64,000 nt of DNA from Cedecea lapagei (GCF_900635955.1 NZ_LR134201.1:1054001-1118000), one strand, 5' to 3'. Shown: positions 18,501-26,938, counted from the first letter of the stretch. A program made the numbers and translations. Notes: generated by a model not told the origin, from the sequence alone.

Positions 18501-18962
18501 ACGACCATCATCGACTTTGACCATAAAGAGGTGATCATCCCGAACAAGGCATTTGTGACGGAGCGTCTGATCAACTGGTCGCTGTCGGATACCATGACGC
18601 GATTGGTTATTAAGCTTGGCGTAGCCTACGGTTCCGATCTGGATAAGGTGAAAGAGATCCTGCTGAAGGCGGCGAAGGAGCATCCGCGCGTGATGCATGA
18701 GCCGGAACCTGCGGTGTACTTCACCAACTTTGGCGCCAGCACCCTCGATCACGAACTGCGTTTGTGCGTGCGGGAGCTGCGCGACCGCAGTATTACTGTG
18801 GATGAGCTAAACCGCGCCATCGACAGGTTGTGCCGTGAAAACAATATCAATATCGCCTTCAACCAGCTTGAAGTGCATCTGCACAACGAAAAGGGTGATG
18901 AGCTGACGGAAGTGAAGCGCGATCTGCGCAAAAACGGCGGCCTGCTGCCGCCTTCCGACTAA
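15588..18962 (+). CDS. mscK: Mechanosensitive channel MscK (KefA)
   Basis: 1124-aa potassium-dependent mechanosensitive channel. A signal peptide (to about residue 37) is followed by a long periplasmic coiled-coil region rich in Gln and Leu. About eleven membrane segments come next, then the MscS-like pore and beta domain with GLGFGLQEIFGNFVSGLIIL and FERPVRIGDTV. It releases solutes during hypo-osmotic shock at high external K+. Length and order of domains match E. coli MscK (1120 aa). Confidence 0.96.
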   Translation: MTTQHNALSRTSRSAFILLLCLFISTLLPFSMAQAAQTTGDLPAKAEVQSQLETLNKQKTLTADDKLVQKDLTDTLEMLDKLDRVKQETAQLKTTVAQAPDKLKQATDALNSLSTPADDDATRKTLSTLSLRQLEARLTNVLDQLQSANNDLSTLNSQLVSLQTQPERVQNAMYSASQQLLQVRNRLNGTTPGEATLRPSQQNLLLVQQALLNTQIEQQRKSLEGNTVLQDALQKQRDYTNANIGQLEHSLQLLQEAVNSKRLTLTEKTAQEAVTPDDADTSAIQNNPLVRQELDVNHQLSQRLINATQSGNELVQRNIRVKNWLDRALQSERNLKEQISVLKGSLLLSRILYQQQQTLPSADDLEDLTNRIADLRLEQFDINQQRDALFQSDSYVGKIEDGHKNEVNDEVHDALTQVVDMRRELLDQLNKQLGNQLMMAINLQINQQQLMSVSTSLQKMLTQQIFWVNSNKPMNWEWIKSFPGALHDQIKAMKLDVSWHKVLDGLFMSLFTALPLLLLAGLLRWRYKWIDKQLAKLASEVGQLRTDSQLNTPKAILLNFLKVLPLTMAILAVGLVLLFMQLNISELLWAFAKELALFWLVFGMAWRILTSRGLAVTWFNMPEHLTRHYRRQIVRISFALLPLLFWSVVGELSPLHLMDDVLGQFMIFLNLLLITGLVIPMCRDNWRDKESHPLRLLTITVLSVVPVALLVLTATGYFYTTLRLANRWIDTVYLVIIWNLIHQTVIRGLSVAARRIAYRRALARRQNMVKEGAEGAEPVEEPPLALDQINQQTMRLTMLLMFALFGVVFYAIWSDLITVFAYLDSIVLWHYTGSEAGAAVMKNVTMGSILFAVVAAMVAWALIRNLPGLLEVLVLSRLKMRQGASYAITTILNYAIIVIGAMTVFGSLGVSWDKLQWLAAALSVGLGFGLQEIFGNFVSGLIILFERPVRIGDTVTIGTFSGSVSKIRIRATTIIDFDHKEVIIPNKAFVTERLINWSLSDTMTRLVIKLGVAYGSDLDKVKEILLKAAKEHPRVMHEPEPAVYFTNFGASTLDHELRLCVRELRDRSITVDELNRAIDRLCRENNINIAFNQLEVHLHNEKGDELTEVKRDLRKNGGLLPPSD

Positions 18963-18971
18963 CTGTGGATC

Positions 18972-19130
18972 TCAGCGGGAAGCGTTTTCTTCCCGCTGTT
19001 TACGCAGAAAATCTTCGCGAACAATCTCCAGCGCCGCAAGCGCAGTGTCCGTTGGGATCTGATGCTGCTCCAGCAGCATGATTAAGTCGACGGCCAGTTT
19101 GACCTCGTCCGGGGCGTTATCCAGCGACAT
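18972..19130 (-). CDS. rsmS: RsmS/YbaM family small regulatory protein
   Basis: 52-aa protein (MSLDNAPDEVKLAVDLIMLL at the start, FLRKQREENASR at the end), called YbaM in E. coli and RsmS in Pectobacterium, where it affects secondary metabolism and virulence regulation. It is convergent with mscK, 9 bp away. It precedes no gene but follows priC on the same strand, 16 bp downstream, so the two probably form a priC-rsmS operon. Confidence 0.88.
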   Translation of the reverse strand: MSLDNAPDEVKLAVDLIMLLEQHQIPTDTALAALEIVREDFLRKQREENASR

Positions 19131-19146
19131 TGTTGTTCCTTTTTGG

Positions 19147-19683
19147 TTAGCTCAAGCCGCGTTCGCGTCTTTCAATGGCTTTTTCTATGCGGGCCAGCGC
19201 CTGGCGGCAGCGCTGCAGGCGACCTTCCAGCGCGGCCAGCTCACGCTGAAGCTTTTGCTGGCCTGCGAGCGTGGCCTGCAGCGAAAGCTGGCTTTCGCGA
19301 TCGCTCACCATCGCCAGCAGACGCCGCTCATAATCCTGGTGGGTGGCCAGTTTTTCGTACAGGTTCTCCTGCACCTTTTGCTGCGGCTCACTTTTGCGTA
19401 AATGCGCGGTGGCTAATTCCCGCTGCAGCGCGGCAATTTGCGCGACCAGCTTTTCTGCGACAAACGCGACCTGGTCCGTTTTACCCTGACTGACGCTAAG
19501 CTGTAGCTGGGCCAGATTGGCCTGGGCCTCCTGAAGGTAATCTTTCAGCTGCGTGCTGTGGGTATGGAAGAGCTTGCGGTCAAAGCGCGCCTGGCTTGCC
19601 CGCTGCAGGGCGACAGGCTCTACGGCTGCCGCCAGCTCGGCTATGCGAGCTTCAAGGGCTTGTAACAGCGAAGCGGTTTTCAC
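19147..19683 (-). CDS. priC: Primosomal replication protein N'' (PriC)
   Basis: 178-aa replication restart protein that reloads DnaB helicase at stalled forks with lagging-strand gaps. The protein is mostly helical, with many Arg, Gln and Leu residues (KLLDQ-type repeats such as LEARIAELAAAVEPVALQRA). Length is close to E. coli PriC (175 aa). The neighbours rsmS and the divergent ybaN are as in E. coli. Confidence 0.93.
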   Translation of the reverse strand: MKTASLLQALEARIAELAAAVEPVALQRASQARFDRKLFHTHSTQLKDYLQEAQANLAQLQLSVSQGKTDQVAFVAEKLVAQIAALQRELATAHLRKSEPQQKVQENLYEKLATHQDYERRLLAMVSDRESQLSLQATLAGQQKLQRELAALEGRLQRCRQALARIEKAIERRERGLS

Positions 19684-19717
19684 AAAATGGCTCTCCAGGA
19701 TTGTCAGGGGTTACAGC

Positions 19718-20095
19718 ATGAAGCGTCTTATTCTACTCATCATCGGCTGGTTGGCGGTAGTGCTCGCGACGCTGGGTGTGATATTGCCGCTGTTACCGAC
19801 AACCCCTTTTTTGCTGCTGGCCGCGTGGTGTTTTGCCCGATCGTCGCCGCGTTTCCATCACTGGCTGCTCTACCGCTCATGGTTTGGCGGCTATTTGCGC
19901 TACTGGCAGCAGCACCGAGCGATGCCCCGTGGCGCTAAGCCAAAAGCTATTCTGTTTATTCTCCTCACCTTTGCGATTTCGCTCTGGCTGGTGAAGATCG
20001 TGTGGGTTAGAATTTTGCTGCTGGCGATCCTTTGCGCGCTGCTGCTCTTTCTGTGGCGTATTCCCGTGGTTGATGAAGCGCAACAAAAGCGATAA
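19718..20095 (+). CDS. ybaN: YbaN family inner-membrane protein (DUF454)
   Basis: 125-aa protein with three or four hydrophobic helices (LIIGWLAVVLATLGVILPLLP; FILLTFAISLWLVKIVWVRILLLAILCALLLFLW). It contains the DUF454 hallmark LPLLPTTPFLLLAAWCFARSS. An open frame runs further upstream, but the ATG at 19718 gives the family's usual N-terminus MKRLIL. Function unknown; it is divergent from priC. Confidence 0.92.
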   Translation: MKRLILLIIGWLAVVLATLGVILPLLPTTPFLLLAAWCFARSSPRFHHWLLYRSWFGGYLRYWQQHRAMPRGAKPKAILFILLTFAISLWLVKIVWVRILLLAILCALLLFLWRIPVVDEAQQKR

Positions 20096-20246
20096 ACCGC
20101 AGCAGAAGCTGTTGCAATTGTCGCGCCCAGCCAGTAAATTCGAGCGTTTTCGAGCAGGGGTACAGCGGGTTAACTCTTAACCAGCGGTTCACATTCGAAC
20201 CGACATGTACTCTGTTTAGTATCATGTTTTTTGCAGGCATAAACCG

Positions 20247-20798
20247 ATGACCGCGACTGCGCAGCAGCTTGAGTATCTCAAAAACAGCATTAAAAGCGTT
20301 CCTGATTATCCAAAACCAGGCATTCTGTTCCGCGACGTGACCAGCTTGCTGGAAGATCCTAAAGCCTATGCCACCAGCATTGCCCTGTTGGTTGCTCGCT
20401 TTAAAGATGCCGGTATCACCAAGGTGGTGGGGACCGAAGCGCGTGGCTTCCTGTTTGGCGCACCGGTTGCGCTGGAGCTGGGCGTGGGTTTCATTCCGGT
20501 ACGCAAACCGCGTAAGCTGCCGCGTGAAACGATCGCTGAAAGCTACGAGCTGGAATACGGCACCGACAGCCTTGAGATCCACGTTGACGCCATCAAGCCG
20601 GGCGATAAAGTGCTGGTGGTGGACGATCTGCTGGCCACCGGCGGCACCATTGAAGCGACGGTAAAACTGATTCGTCGCCTGGGTGGCGAGGTTACCGATG
20701 CGGCGTTCGTGATTAACCTGTTCGATCTTGGCGGCGAGCAGCGGCTGGAAAAAATGGGCGTGAAAAGCTTCTGCCTGGTGCCTTTCCCGGGGCACTAA
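20247..20798 (+). CDS. apt: Adenine phosphoribosyltransferase
   Basis: 183-aa purine salvage enzyme: adenine + PRPP to AMP + PPi in the cytoplasm. The PRPP-binding loop VLVVDDLLATGGT is at about residues 121-133. The N-terminus carries FRDVTSLLEDP, typical of Apt. Same length as E. coli Apt; it precedes dnaX as usual. Confidence 0.97.
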   Translation: MTATAQQLEYLKNSIKSVPDYPKPGILFRDVTSLLEDPKAYATSIALLVARFKDAGITKVVGTEARGFLFGAPVALELGVGFIPVRKPRKLPRETIAESYELEYGTDSLEIHVDAIKPGDKVLVVDDLLATGGTIEATVKLIRRLGGEVTDAAFVINLFDLGGEQRLEKMGVKSFCLVPFPGH

Positions 20799-20908
20799 GT
20801 TCGTCGCTGTTACCATAGAGTGACAAGCCTCGCTCGCCCATCGGGCGGGGCATATGTTAGCATTACCCCCTCGATTCACCTTTCCCGCGAACCAGAGCCT
20901 AACTCCAG

Positions 20909-22837
20909 ATGAGCTACCAGGTCTTAGCCCGCAAATGGCGCCCACAAACTTTTGCTGATGTTGTCGGCCAGCAACACGTACTGACCGCGCTGGCTAATGG
21001 TTTGTCGCTGGGCCGAATCCACCATGCGTACCTTTTTTCCGGCACCCGTGGGGTGGGGAAAACCTCGATCGCCCGTCTGCTGGCGAAAGGGCTGAATTGC
21101 GAAACTGGCATTACCGCAACGCCTTGTGGCGTCTGTGATAACTGCCGTGAAATAGAACAGGGTCGCTTTGTTGACCTGATTGAGATAGACGCCGCCTCGC
21201 GCACCAAAGTGGAAGACACTCGCGACCTGCTGGACAACGTTCAGTATGCGCCTGCCCGCGGCCGCTTTAAGGTCTACCTCATCGATGAAGTGCACATGCT
21301 CTCGCGCCACAGCTTTAACGCGCTGCTTAAGACGCTGGAAGAGCCGCCTCCGCACGTAAAATTCCTGCTGGCAACCACCGATCCGCAAAAGCTGCCGGTG
21401 ACCATTCTCTCCCGCTGCCTGCAGTTCCACCTGAAAGCGCTGGACCTCGAACAGATCCGCCATCAGCTGGAGCACATCCTTGGCGAAGAGAAAATCGTTA
21501 GCGAACCCAGAGCGCTGCAGCTGTTAGCCCGAGCGGCAGACGGCAGCCTGCGTGATGCGCTGAGCCTCACCGATCAGGCTATCGCCAGCGGCGACGGCCA
21601 GGTCACTACGGCGGCGGTCAGCGCCATGCTGGGCACCCTGGACGATGACCAGGCGCTGTCGCTGATTGAGGCGATGGTCCATGCCGACGGGCAACGCGTC
21701 ATGGCGCTGCTGAATGACGCGGCCGCGCGCGGCGTAGAGTGGGAAGCGCTGCTGGTGGAAATGTCTGCGCTGCTGCATCGTGTGGCGATGGTTCAGCTTT
21801 CGCCGTCCGCTATTGGCAGCGACATGGCGGCCATTGAACAGCGCATGCGCGAGCTCGCGCGCGTTGTCCCGCCCGCCGACGTACAGCTTTACTACCAGAC
21901 GCTGCTCATCGGCCGTAAAGAGCTGCCCTGGGCGCCGGATCGCCGCATGGGCGTAGAAATGACGCTGCTGCGCGCGCTGGCTTTCCATCCGCGTAAACCG
22001 CTGCCTGAGCCAGAAGCACCGCGCCAGGCGGCAAGCATTCCGGTCGTTAATCCGGCCTCGCATCAGCCAGCGGCAAGGCAGCAGCAGGCGGCGGCGCCGC
22101 CGGACAGGGAGGCCCCTCCGCTGCCGGATTCCACCAGCCAGATCCTCCAGGCGCGCAGCCAGCTGATGCGCCAGCAGGAGGCTGATAAAGCAAAAAAGAG
22201 TGAGCCGGCAGCGCAACGACCAGCGCGGCCGGCAAAAAGCTCCGCACTGGAACGTTTGGCCTCGGTGACCGAACGCGTTCAGTCGCGCCCAGCGCCTTCG
22301 GCGCTTGAAAAACCAGCGAAGCCGGAAGCCTATCGCTGGAAATCACAGAATCCAACGGAGGTAGCGCCCGAGCCGGTCGCTACGCCAAAGGCGCTGAAAA
22401 AAGCGCTCGAACATGAAAAAACGCCGGAGCTGGCGCAGAAGCTGGCCGAAGAGGCCATCGAACGCGACGAGTGGGCGGCGGAAATTAATAAGCTGGTGCT
22501 GCCAAAACTGGTGCAGCAGCTGGCGCTTAACGCCTGGAAAGAGGTGGACGGTAACCGGGTTTGCCTGCATCTTCGCCCTGGCCAGCGTCACCTGAATTCG
22601 CCATCGGCGCAAAAAACGCTGTCAGATGCCATGAGTTCGCTCCATGGCGAAGCGATAGAACTGACTATTATTGAAGATGAGAATCTGGCACGCCGCACCC
22701 CGCTCGAGTGGCGTCAGGCTATCTATGAAGAGAAGCTGGCGCTGGCGCGTGAGGCGATGATCGGCGACAGCAATATTCAGACTCTGCAAAGATTCTTTGA
22801 TGCCGAGCTGGATGAAGATAGTATTCGCCCTGTTTGA
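20909..22837 (+). CDS. dnaX: DNA polymerase III subunits tau and gamma
   Basis: 642-aa tau subunit of the clamp loader. Walker A GTRGVGKTS (about 45-53), the zinc-binding cysteines in CETGITATPCGVCDNC, and VYLIDEVHMLS are visible. The proline/alanine-rich linker and the C-terminal DnaB- and alpha-binding domains follow. A programmed -1 frameshift site at 22192-22198 yields the 431-aa gamma form. First gene of the dnaX-ybaB unit. Confidence 0.97.
   Translation: MSYQVLARKWRPQTFADVVGQQHVLTALANGLSLGRIHHAYLFSGTRGVGKTSIARLLAKGLNCETGITATPCGVCDNCREIEQGRFVDLIEIDAASRTKVEDTRDLLDNVQYAPARGRFKVYLIDEVHMLSRHSFNALLKTLEEPPPHVKFLLATTDPQKLPVTILSRCLQFHLKALDLEQIRHQLEHILGEEKIVSEPRALQLLARAADGSLRDALSLTDQAIASGDGQVTTAAVSAMLGTLDDDQALSLIEAMVHADGQRVMALLNDAAARGVEWEALLVEMSALLHRVAMVQLSPSAIGSDMAAIEQRMRELARVVPPADVQLYYQTLLIGRKELPWAPDRRMGVEMTLLRALAFHPRKPLPEPEAPRQAASIPVVNPASHQPAARQQQAAAPPDREAPPLPDSTSQILQARSQLMRQQEADKAKKSEPAAQRPARPAKSSALERLASVTERVQSRPAPSALEKPAKPEAYRWKSQNPTEVAPEPVATPKALKKALEHEKTPELAQKLAEEAIERDEWAAEINKLVLPKLVQQLALNAWKEVDGNRVCLHLRPGQRHLNSPSAQKTLSDAMSSLHGEAIELTIIEDENLARRTPLEWRQAIYEEKLALAREAMIGDSNIQTLQRFFDAELDEDSIRPV
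22176..22233 (+). promoter_or_regulatory. dnaX programmed -1 frameshift signal
   Basis: The slippery heptamer A-AAA-AAG is at 22192-22198, in the frame GCA AAA AAG. A Shine-Dalgarno-like AGGAG lies at 22176-22180, about 11 nt before it. A stem (GCCGGC at 22204-22209 with GCCGGC at 22228-22233) follows. After the -1 shift the next codons are GAG and TGA (22201-22203), giving a 431-residue product. All three elements have the E. coli arrangement. Confidence 0.93.
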
Positions 22838-22924
22838 GATGCCTCGCTTTGCGCGGCATAGTGTAAAACCCCGATAGCCACTCTCGCATTCCGCGAGCGT
22901 TGGCCCGATGAAAGAGAGAAGATT

Positions 22925-23254
22925 ATGTTTGGAAAAGGCGGTCTGGGTAACCTGATGAAGCAGGCCCAGCAGATGCAGGAAAAAATGGCCCAGGCTCAGG
23001 AAGAAATCGCCAACATGGAAGTCACCGGCGAGTCCGGCGCGGGCCTGGTGAAAGTGACCATCAACGGGGCGCACAACTGCCGCCGTGTCGAAATCGACCC
23101 AAGCCTGATGGAAGACGACAAAGAGATGGTTGAAGACCTGGTTGCCGCCGCCTTCAACGATGCGGCGCGCCGTATTGGTGAAGCGCAGAAAGAGAAGATG
23201 GCCGGCGTTTCCAACGGCATGCAGCTGCCGCCGGGCTTTAAAATGCCATTCTGA
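22925..23254 (+). CDS. ybaB: YbaB/EbfC nucleoid-associated protein
   Basis: 109-aa DNA-binding dimer of the YbaB/EbfC family. The Gln-rich N-terminal helix GNLMKQAQQMQEKMAQAQEE and the C-terminal LPPGFKMPF are typical. In E. coli it is directly followed by recR; here a divergent LysR/pirin pair intervenes and a terminator closes the dnaX-ybaB unit. Confidence 0.95.
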   Translation: MFGKGGLGNLMKQAQQMQEKMAQAQEEIANMEVTGESGAGLVKVTINGAHNCRRVEIDPSLMEDDKEMVEDLVAAAFNDAARRIGEAQKEKMAGVSNGMQLPPGFKMPF

Positions 23255-23263
23255 TGCGATTCC

Positions 23264-23292
23264 GCCTTCTCCCGCCCGGGAGAAGGCCGTTT
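23264..23292 (+). terminator. Terminator of dnaX-ybaB
   Basis: GCCTTCTCCC (23264-23273) pairs with GGGAGAAGGC (23278-23287) around GCCC, followed by CGTTTTA. It lies just before the convergent LysR gene end. Confidence 0.75.
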
Positions 23293-23295
23293 TAC

Positions 23296-24201
23296 CTAAT
23301 CCTCTTCCAGCTGCTGGTAGCTATCCGCCAGAAAATCAATCAGCGCCCGCACGGCGGGTAATTGTCCGCGGCGTGAGGGAAAGACTACGTGAATAAATTC
23401 CGTTCTGGCCCGCCATTCCGGCAGCACATGCACCAGCGTCCCGCGTTCAATATGTTTGTTAAGCATCAGTTTTGGGAGCTGGACGACGCCAATGCCATTG
23501 AGCGCTGCCTCACGAAGCGCAATCATGTCCGTGGTGATAAATCGCGGCTGGTAGTGGACGATCACCTCCTGCTGATCCGGGCCAAACAGGCACCAGCGAT
23601 AGGTTTGCTGCGGCCTGTTCCGCGCCAGGCTTGGCCAACTGGCTAAATCCGTGGGCGTGCCGGGCATACCCATGCGCTTGACCAAAGCCGGGCTGGCGAC
23701 CAGGCACATACTGCGCGTTGACAGCTTGCGCATCACAAGATCGCTGTCCTCCAGCGGCAAAGGGCGCACGCGAATAGCCAGATCGACATTTTCGTTCTGC
23801 ACGTCCACGCGCCGGTTAGTTTCCTCAAGCTGGATCACAATCTGCGGATAAAGGCTCATAAAGCGCGCCAGCATATCGCCGACGTGGACGTGCAAAAGCG
23901 TGATGGGGCAGGTGAGGCGAATCAGCCCTCGCGGCTCGGATTTTAGCGTGTCGATGGCCTCCTGTGCCGCCTCCGCCTCTATCATCATCGCCTTGCAGTG
24001 GCGGTAAAAAATTTGCCCGGCTTCCGTAACGGTAAAGCTTCTCGTTGAGCGCTGCAGCAGGCGAGTCTCGAGCCGCTCCTCCAGCAGCGCAATGCGGCGG
24101 CTTAGGCGAGACTTAGGAATGCCCACCACCCGGCTGGCGGGGGAAAAGCCGCCGTTGTCGACCACCTGCACGAAGTACCACAGATCGTTTAAATCCTGCA
24201 T
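23296..24201 (-). CDS. LysR-family transcriptional regulator, divergent to the pirin gene
   Basis: 301-aa regulator with the N-terminal winged helix (about 1-60; LWYFVQVVDNGGFSPASRVVGIPKSRLSRRIALLEERL) and a periplasmic-binding-like effector domain. Divergent orientation and a 109-bp gap to the pirin gene suggest it controls that gene, possibly with itself. It resembles the YhaJ-YhaK pairing of E. coli, but identity with YhaJ is not claimed. The effector is unknown. Confidence 0.85.
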   Translation of the reverse strand: MQDLNDLWYFVQVVDNGGFSPASRVVGIPKSRLSRRIALLEERLETRLLQRSTRSFTVTEAGQIFYRHCKAMMIEAEAAQEAIDTLKSEPRGLIRLTCPITLLHVHVGDMLARFMSLYPQIVIQLEETNRRVDVQNENVDLAIRVRPLPLEDSDLVMRKLSTRSMCLVASPALVKRMGMPGTPTDLASWPSLARNRPQQTYRWCLFGPDQQEVIVHYQPRFITTDMIALREAALNGIGVVQLPKLMLNKHIERGTLVHVLPEWRARTEFIHVVFPSRRGQLPAVRALIDFLADSYQQLEED

Positions 24202-24310
24202 TGTTAATTGTCCTGTTTTTAGAACACTGAGTGTATTTTAGCACTCTACCGGGCAGGGCGTCGGGCAGTTAAACTTATTCCATCAGAAATAATGCTCGTG
24301 GAGAGGGATC

Positions 24311-25180
24311 ATGAAATCAATTCTTGGCGTCTATACCGCACCGGCTTCCCACTGGGTGGGCGATGGCTTCCCGGTTCGTTCGATGTTTTCATACTCAAAA
24401 TTTGCCGAGCAGCTGAGCCCGTTCCTGCTGCTGGACTACGCAGGTCCGGCGGAGTTTAAGCCCAGCAATAAAGGGCAGCGCGGCGTGGATCAACACCCGC
24501 ATCGCGGCTTTGAAACCGTAACCATCGTCTACAAAGGCGAAGTGGCGCATCGCGATAATGCGGGCAACGGCGGCGTGATTGGCCCGGGCGACGTGCAGTG
24601 GATGACCGCCGGGAGCGGCATCCTGCATGAAGAGTACCATTCTCCTGCTTTCAGCGAAGCGGGCGGCAGCCTGGAAATGGTTCAGCTGTGGGTCAATTTG
24701 CCGGCAAAAGACAAAATGACCGCGCCTGCATATCAGCCGATTACCGACGGTGATATTCCGGTAGTCGATTTGCCTGACAGCGCGGGCAAAGTCCGCGTGA
24801 TCGCCGGTGAGTTTGACGGGACCAAAGGCCCGGCCAGAACCTTCTCGCCGATGAGTATTTGGGATTTGCGCCTGAATACGCGGGGCGTCACCCAGCTGGC
24901 GTTGAAAGATGGCTGGAACACGGCGCTGGTTGTGCTGAAAGGGACGGTGCTGGTTAACGGTGAAGAGGTCGCTCGCGAAGCGCAACTGGTGGTGCTGGAT
25001 GCCAAAGGCGACAGCGTGACCCTTGAAGCCAACAATGATGCGGTGGTTCTGCTGATCAGCGGTGAACCTCTGAACGAGCCCGTCATCGGCTACGGTCCGT
25101 TCGTGATGAACACCAAAGAGGAAATTCATCAGGCGATCGATGATTTTAATCAGGGCCGCTTCGGCAAAGATATCGCGTAA
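24311..25180 (+). CDS. Pirin family protein
   Basis: 289-aa bicupin. The metal ligands of pirins are visible in the N-terminal cupin: H62 and H64 (QHPHRGFET), H106 and E108 (ILHEEYH). It is longer than the 231-233 aa YhhW and YhaK of E. coli and has a complete C-terminal cupin. Some pirins are quercetin dioxygenases or redox sensors; the activity here is not known. The LysR gene is divergent. A strong hairpin terminator follows. Confidence 0.88.
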   Translation: MKSILGVYTAPASHWVGDGFPVRSMFSYSKFAEQLSPFLLLDYAGPAEFKPSNKGQRGVDQHPHRGFETVTIVYKGEVAHRDNAGNGGVIGPGDVQWMTAGSGILHEEYHSPAFSEAGGSLEMVQLWVNLPAKDKMTAPAYQPITDGDIPVVDLPDSAGKVRVIAGEFDGTKGPARTFSPMSIWDLRLNTRGVTQLALKDGWNTALVVLKGTVLVNGEEVAREAQLVVLDAKGDSVTLEANNDAVVLLISGEPLNEPVIGYGPFVMNTKEEIHQAIDDFNQGRFGKDIA

Positions 25181-25184
25181 TATT

Positions 25185-25220
25185 ATCCCCCGGCGAGCCT
25201 TCGTTCGGGGGATATCTTTT
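25185..25220 (+). terminator. Terminator of the pirin gene
   Basis: ATCCCCCG (25185-25192) pairs with CGGGGGAT (25206-25213), followed by ATCTTTT. The recR promoter must lie between here and 25283. Confidence 0.75.
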
Positions 25221-25282
25221 CCTATACCCATCCCAGGCGCTAATGTTAGGCTATAGCCCACTTTTTCTCATAAGCCCGAGCG

Positions 25283-25888
25283 ATGCAAACCAGTCCTTTA
25301 CTCACAGCCCTGATGGAATCCCTGCGCTGCCTGCCCGGCGTTGGCCCTAAATCTGCCCAGCGTATGGCATTTGCTCTGCTGCAGCGCGACCGCAGCGGCG
25401 GCATGCGTCTGGCCCAGGCGTTGACCCGCGCGATGTCCGAAATTGGCCACTGTGCGGACTGTCGTACCTTTACCGAGCAGGAAGTGTGTTCCATTTGTTC
25501 CAATCCCCGCAGGCAGGAAAACGGCCTGATCTGCGTGGTGGAAAGCCCGGCGGATATTCACGCCATCGAGCAAACCGGGCAGTTCTCTGGCCGCTATTTT
25601 GTCCTGATGGGGCATCTCTCACCGCTGGACGGCATTGGCCCGAACGATATCGGCCTGGACCGCCTTGAGCATCGCCTTGCCAGCGAGCCGATGAAAGAGG
25701 TTATTCTCGCCACTAACCCGACGGTGGAAGGTGAGGCGACCGCAAACTACATTGCTGAGCTGTGCGCCCAATACGGTGTAGAGGCCAGTCGTATCGCGCA
25801 CGGCGTTCCGGTCGGCGGCGAACTTGAAATGGTGGATGGCACCACGCTGTCGCACTCGCTGGTGGGGCGTCATAAGATCCATTTCTGA
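25283..25888 (+). CDS. recR: Recombination protein RecR
   Basis: 201-aa protein of the RecFOR pathway that helps load RecA at gaps. The N-terminal HhH region (LRCLPGVGPKSAQRMAFALL) is followed by the zinc finger CADCRTFTEQEVCSIC and a Toprim domain (ICVVESPADIHAIEQTG). Usual length. It is uncoupled from dnaX-ybaB and needs its own promoter because terminators lie upstream. Confidence 0.96.
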   Translation: MQTSPLLTALMESLRCLPGVGPKSAQRMAFALLQRDRSGGMRLAQALTRAMSEIGHCADCRTFTEQEVCSICSNPRRQENGLICVVESPADIHAIEQTGQFSGRYFVLMGHLSPLDGIGPNDIGLDRLEHRLASEPMKEVILATNPTVEGEATANYIAELCAQYGVEASRIAHGVPVGGELEMVDGTTLSHSLVGRHKIHF

Positions 25889-25918
25889 AGCGCCGGGTAA
25901 CGCCGGGGCTTCCTCTCT

Positions 25919-26854
25919 TTATGGCTCATTGCCCGCGGCGCGCTGCAGCCAGGACTGCAGCAGCCTGCCGTCCTGCGTCATCTCTCCATCCTGGCGGATG
26001 CAAAGGTAATAGTCGCGTCCGTCATCGATGGGCAAATCAAAAATCTTCACCAGTTCCCCGCTCTCCAGGTAGGGAGCTATCAAGGGTTCGCGCATCAGCG
26101 CGCAGCCAAGTCCCGCCTGAACCCCGGCAAGCGTTAGCAGCCCGTCCTCAAACAGCGGACCGCTGCGGCGAAGCGGCCGTTTCACGCCCTGCTCAATAAA
26201 CCACTGCTGCCAGGTGCTGCGCTCTTCGTCGTGCAGCAGGGGCATCTGCAGCAGCTGGCCTGGCGTATCTATATGGCCATGCAGCCGCAAAAATTCCCGG
26301 CTGCACACCGGGACCATCTTCCCGGAAATCAACACTTCGCTTTGATACCCTGACCACTGCCCGTTGCCAAAACGGATAGACATATCGGAAGCGTCGCTCA
26401 GGTAGTTGCGGTGGTTGGCGTACACCACGTTGATCTCAATCTGCGGATTGGCGCGCATAAAAGTTGGCAGCCGCGGGATAAACCATCCCATGCCAAACAG
26501 CGGGATCAGGCTGATTGAAACCTGACGGGTCTGTACCTGCTCGACCAGATGCTCCGTCGCCTGGCGCAGCACGTTAAAGGCCACGCGAATCGATCGATAG
26601 TAGTCCCGTCCCTGCTGGCTCAGAATCAGCCTGCGCCCCTGTCGCTGGGTTAGCGGCTGCTGCAAATAATCCTCCAGCACCTTTAGCTGATGGCTGACCG
26701 CCGAGGGAGAAATCGCCAGCTCGCGGGCGGCCAGGGTCACGCTTCCCAGCCTGGCAATGGCCTCGAAAGCGCGCGCGGCACGCAGCGGCGGATCGTGGGG
26801 CAGGTGGCTTTCCTGCCCGCGAAGAGGCTCATTCAATTGTTCTGTTTTATTCAT
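25919..26854 (-). CDS. LysR-family regulator of the adjacent ABC/amidohydrolase operon
   Basis: 311-aa regulator of the GcvA type. The N-terminal helix-turn-helix reads LAARELAISPSAVSHQLKVLEDYL. It is divergent from the branched-chain-type transporter operon, with a 170-bp AT-rich gap. That gap contains an inverted repeat ATATTT-N6-AAATAT (26921-26938), a reasonable operator candidate. Likely control of the ATC-to-cysteine operon, responding to its substrate, is inferred from arrangement only. Confidence 0.85.
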   Translation of the reverse strand: MNKTEQLNEPLRGQESHLPHDPPLRAARAFEAIARLGSVTLAARELAISPSAVSHQLKVLEDYLQQPLTQRQGRRLILSQQGRDYYRSIRVAFNVLRQATEHLVEQVQTRQVSISLIPLFGMGWFIPRLPTFMRANPQIEINVVYANHRNYLSDASDMSIRFGNGQWSGYQSEVLISGKMVPVCSREFLRLHGHIDTPGQLLQMPLLHDEERSTWQQWFIEQGVKRPLRRSGPLFEDGLLTLAGVQAGLGCALMREPLIAPYLESGELVKIFDLPIDDGRDYYLCIRQDGEMTQDGRLLQSWLQRAAGNEP

Positions 26855-26920
26855 AAGTTGATATTTTCAGCTATGACTTTGGCGGTGTTATTAATATATT
26901 TTCTTTTTAATCATGAAGAT

Positions 26921-26938
26921 ATATTTCCGTGAAAATAT
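26921..26938. promoter_or_regulatory. Inverted repeat in the LysR/transporter intergenic region
   Basis: ATATTT-ccgtga-AAATAT is a perfect 6-bp inverted repeat in the shared promoter region of the divergent LysR and transporter genes. LysR proteins commonly bind such sites. The flanking DNA is AT-rich, so chance occurrence is possible. Confidence 0.35.
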
